A DNA stretch of 64,000 nt, taken from positions 62,001-126,000 of the forward strand of contig QHYH01000090.1 of the NCBI GenBank assembly GCA_003223215.1. Reading direction: 5' to 3'. Every line of letters begins with the position of its first letter. Position 1 is the stretch's first letter. The notes beneath the pieces were generated by a model. The model had not been told where the DNA came from and did no database searches. It saw only the letters and a list, made by a program, of their open reading frames with translations. The position numbers and the translations under genes were made by a program. Positions 62,758 to 64,000 of this stretch are shown here, piece after piece. This DNA is from Acidobacteriota bacterium (lineage in GTDB: Bacteria; Acidobacteriota; Terriglobia; Acidiferrales; UBA7541).

Positions 62758-63003
62758 AGCGCGTGAAGGATACGCGTCATAAGGGCCGCTTTTCCACGAA
62801 CCCTGCGGGAGATGTTGCCCAAACTGACCCCGGAGAACCCGCAAAGGGGTGCGGATTTTGCCGCAAGAACGAAGATTCACTCTCGAAACGCGACTATACC
62901 TTCACGACACACACGCCATCGTTCCGCCTAGTTTGCGCTACCGTTTCCTATTCATAGTTGAACATTCGCGGCTTTCCCTTTGGCCATTTTGCAGGAGGAA
63001 GTC

Positions 63004-64000
63004 ATGAAGCCAGTATTGGAAAGAGTGGGCATGTCGATGCGAACTCGCTCGACGTTTCTCGGACCGGCGCTCGTCTTATTCCTGGTCTTTCTGCTGGCGG
63101 CGCCGGCGCTTTTGGCGCAAGAACCCGGGCCGCCGGCAGCCTCGCATTCCGAGACCATTCGCCTGTTGCTTCAACGAGTTGCGGAACTCGAGGCCAAAGT
63201 GAAGAAGATAGACCAACTGGAGGCCAGGGTGAAGCAACTGGAGGACGAGAAGTTGGCCGCGGCCTCCGCGCCCGCTGCCCCCGTTGCTGCCCAGACGAGT
63301 GCGGCACCCGAGAAAGAAAGCGAGCTGCAGGAGGAGCCGCCCGTGCCCGAACGCATGGATGTCAGCAAGACCCTGCTGCGCATACGCGGGTTTGGTGATA
63401 TCAATCTTCACGGGGACAATCACAAAGGCGATACGACTTCGTTTACCCTCGGACAGTTAAACCTTTTTGTCACCTCGGATATTTCGGAAAGGTTCAAGGT
63501 TTTGAGCGAGATTATCTTTGAGGGCGGGCCAGGCAACATCTACGGGGTGACCACGGGGCAACGCAACACCTTTGGCGTCGATGTCGAACGTTTTCTGGTT
63601 GAGTATTCACACAACGACTACTTCAAGCTGGCGGCCGGCCGGTGGCACACCGCGATCGGCTACTACAACACGGCTTACCACCATAGCACCTGGTTTCAAA
63701 CCGCTGCCGACCGGCCTTTCCTTTTTGCATTCGAGGACCGCGGCGGAATTCTGCCCATTCATAGCGTGGGCGCTTCGGCTTCTGGGCTTATTCCTTCCGG
63801 GCGTTTGGGATTGCATTATGTCGCCGAAGTAGGGAATGGCCGCGCTTCCCGGTCGCCCCTGACCGAAGAACCTGTGCAAAACGTGATCGATGATCAGAAT
63901 CACAAAGCCTACAATTTGGCAATTTTTTCCAGGCCTGAGGCTGTCCCGGGCCTTCAAGTGGGCTTCTCGGCTTACCGAGACTTGCTGGCCCCGGCAAATT
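63004..64000 (+). CDS. Outer-membrane porin-like beta-barrel protein, 3' end beyond window
   Basis: The frame is open from ATG at 63004 (AGGAGG at ideal spacing) to the window end, 332 codons. The signal peptide is FLGPALVLFLVFLLAAPALL. A short coiled coil follows (ETIRLLLQRVAELEAKVKKI and repeats of QLEARVKQLEDEK), as in trimeric porins that carry a periplasmic coiled-coil stalk, then an Ala/Pro linker. Beta-strand pairs follow (LLRIRGFGDINLHGDN; FTLGQLNLFVTSDISERFKV; VDVERFLVEYSHNDYFKLAA; GRWHTAIGYYNTAYHHSTWF). The strand pattern fits phosphate-selective-porin-like or uncharacterised Gram-negative porins. It starts 246 bases after cusA and may be transcribed with it. A role as the efflux exit is unlikely because TolC-family helices are absent. 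Confidence 0.8.
   Translation, partial: MKPVLERVGMSMRTRSTFLGPALVLFLVFLLAAPALLAQEPGPPAASHSETIRLLLQRVAELEAKVKKIDQLEARVKQLEDEKLAAASAPAAPVAAQTSAAPEKESELQEEPPVPERMDVSKTLLRIRGFGDINLHGDNHKGDTTSFTLGQLNLFVTSDISERFKVLSEIIFEGGPGNIYGVTTGQRNTFGVDVERFLVEYSHNDYFKLAAGRWHTAIGYYNTAYHHSTWFQTAADRPFLFAFEDRGGILPIHSVGASASGLIPSGRLGLHYVAEVGNGRASRSPLTEEPVQNVIDDQNHKAYNLAIFSRPEAVPGLQVGFSAYRDLLAPAN

Noticed and set aside
62754-62957. 67-codon frame whose GTG overlaps the cusA stop, with CGFC
   Set aside because: The overlap looks like coupling, but there is no signal peptide, domain or further support; two Cys are not enough to call a metal chaperone.
1-64000. Search by eye for CRISPR arrays, tRNA and rRNA genes
   Set aside because: No regularly spaced direct repeats, cloverleaf sequences or conserved rRNA segments were seen.

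Overview
The window reads as chromosomal DNA of a member of the Acidobacteriota, probably a soil or sediment Terriglobia-like lineage. The reasons are two very large Oar-type TonB-dependent receptors that each begin with a carboxypeptidase-regulatory domain, a high-GC gene style with frequent GTG and TTG starts, secreted TPR and beta-helix proteins, and a type IV pilus block of the kind seen in that phylum. This is inference from protein families; no rRNA or other marker gene is present.

Layout. Bases 1-14,200 are mostly minus strand: the 3' part of glnD (plus strand), an Oar-like receptor, ubiX, a glycosyltransferase, a CelD-type acetyltransferase, then an apparent operon of a Tat-exported sulfite-oxidase-like molybdoenzyme, a secreted TPR protein and an exported methyltransferase-like protein. 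Bases 14,400-19,700 hold a second Oar-like receptor followed by a scar: the last ~88 codons of a molybdenum hydroxylase abutting the 3' part of an IS1634-type transposase. Bases 19,700-23,530 carry a translationally coupled small penicillin-binding transpeptidase and SpoIID/LytB protein, plus a secreted unknown.

Bases 23,700-35,600 form a type IV pilus region: pilM-pilN-pilO-pilP-like, a convergent TonB gene with cytoplasmic repeats, a secreted cytochrome with 23 CxxCH haem sites, a PilZ protein, a TPR-secretin, a Crp/Fnr regulator and a secreted STN-like protein. Bases 35,900-50,800 are the most unusual part: two secreted multicopper-oxidase proteins, an enormous (about 3,200-residue) secreted protein split by a frameshift, and a small beta-helix protein, ended by a clear hairpin after the giant gene. 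The copper-ligand motifs are divided between the two oxidase polypeptides, and the giant protein keeps oxidase-like folds without most ligands. I infer an extracellular or surface copper-oxidase assembly. Metal oxidation such as Mn(II) is one possibility, but the substrate cannot be read from sequence.

Bases 51,300-64,000 contain a heavy-metal RND efflux system (small exported protein, CusB-like adaptor with metal-binding domains at both ends, CusA-like pump, then a 3'-truncated outer-membrane porin-like gene) and, 4-5 kb upstream, a decayed duplicate: a paralogous small secreted protein, a frameshifted adaptor fused by deletion to a scrap of cusA, and a further inverted adaptor fragment next to a PpiC-type foldase gene. 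The combination of copper oxidases, copper/silver-type efflux and a multihaem cytochrome suggests a cell that handles metals at its envelope.
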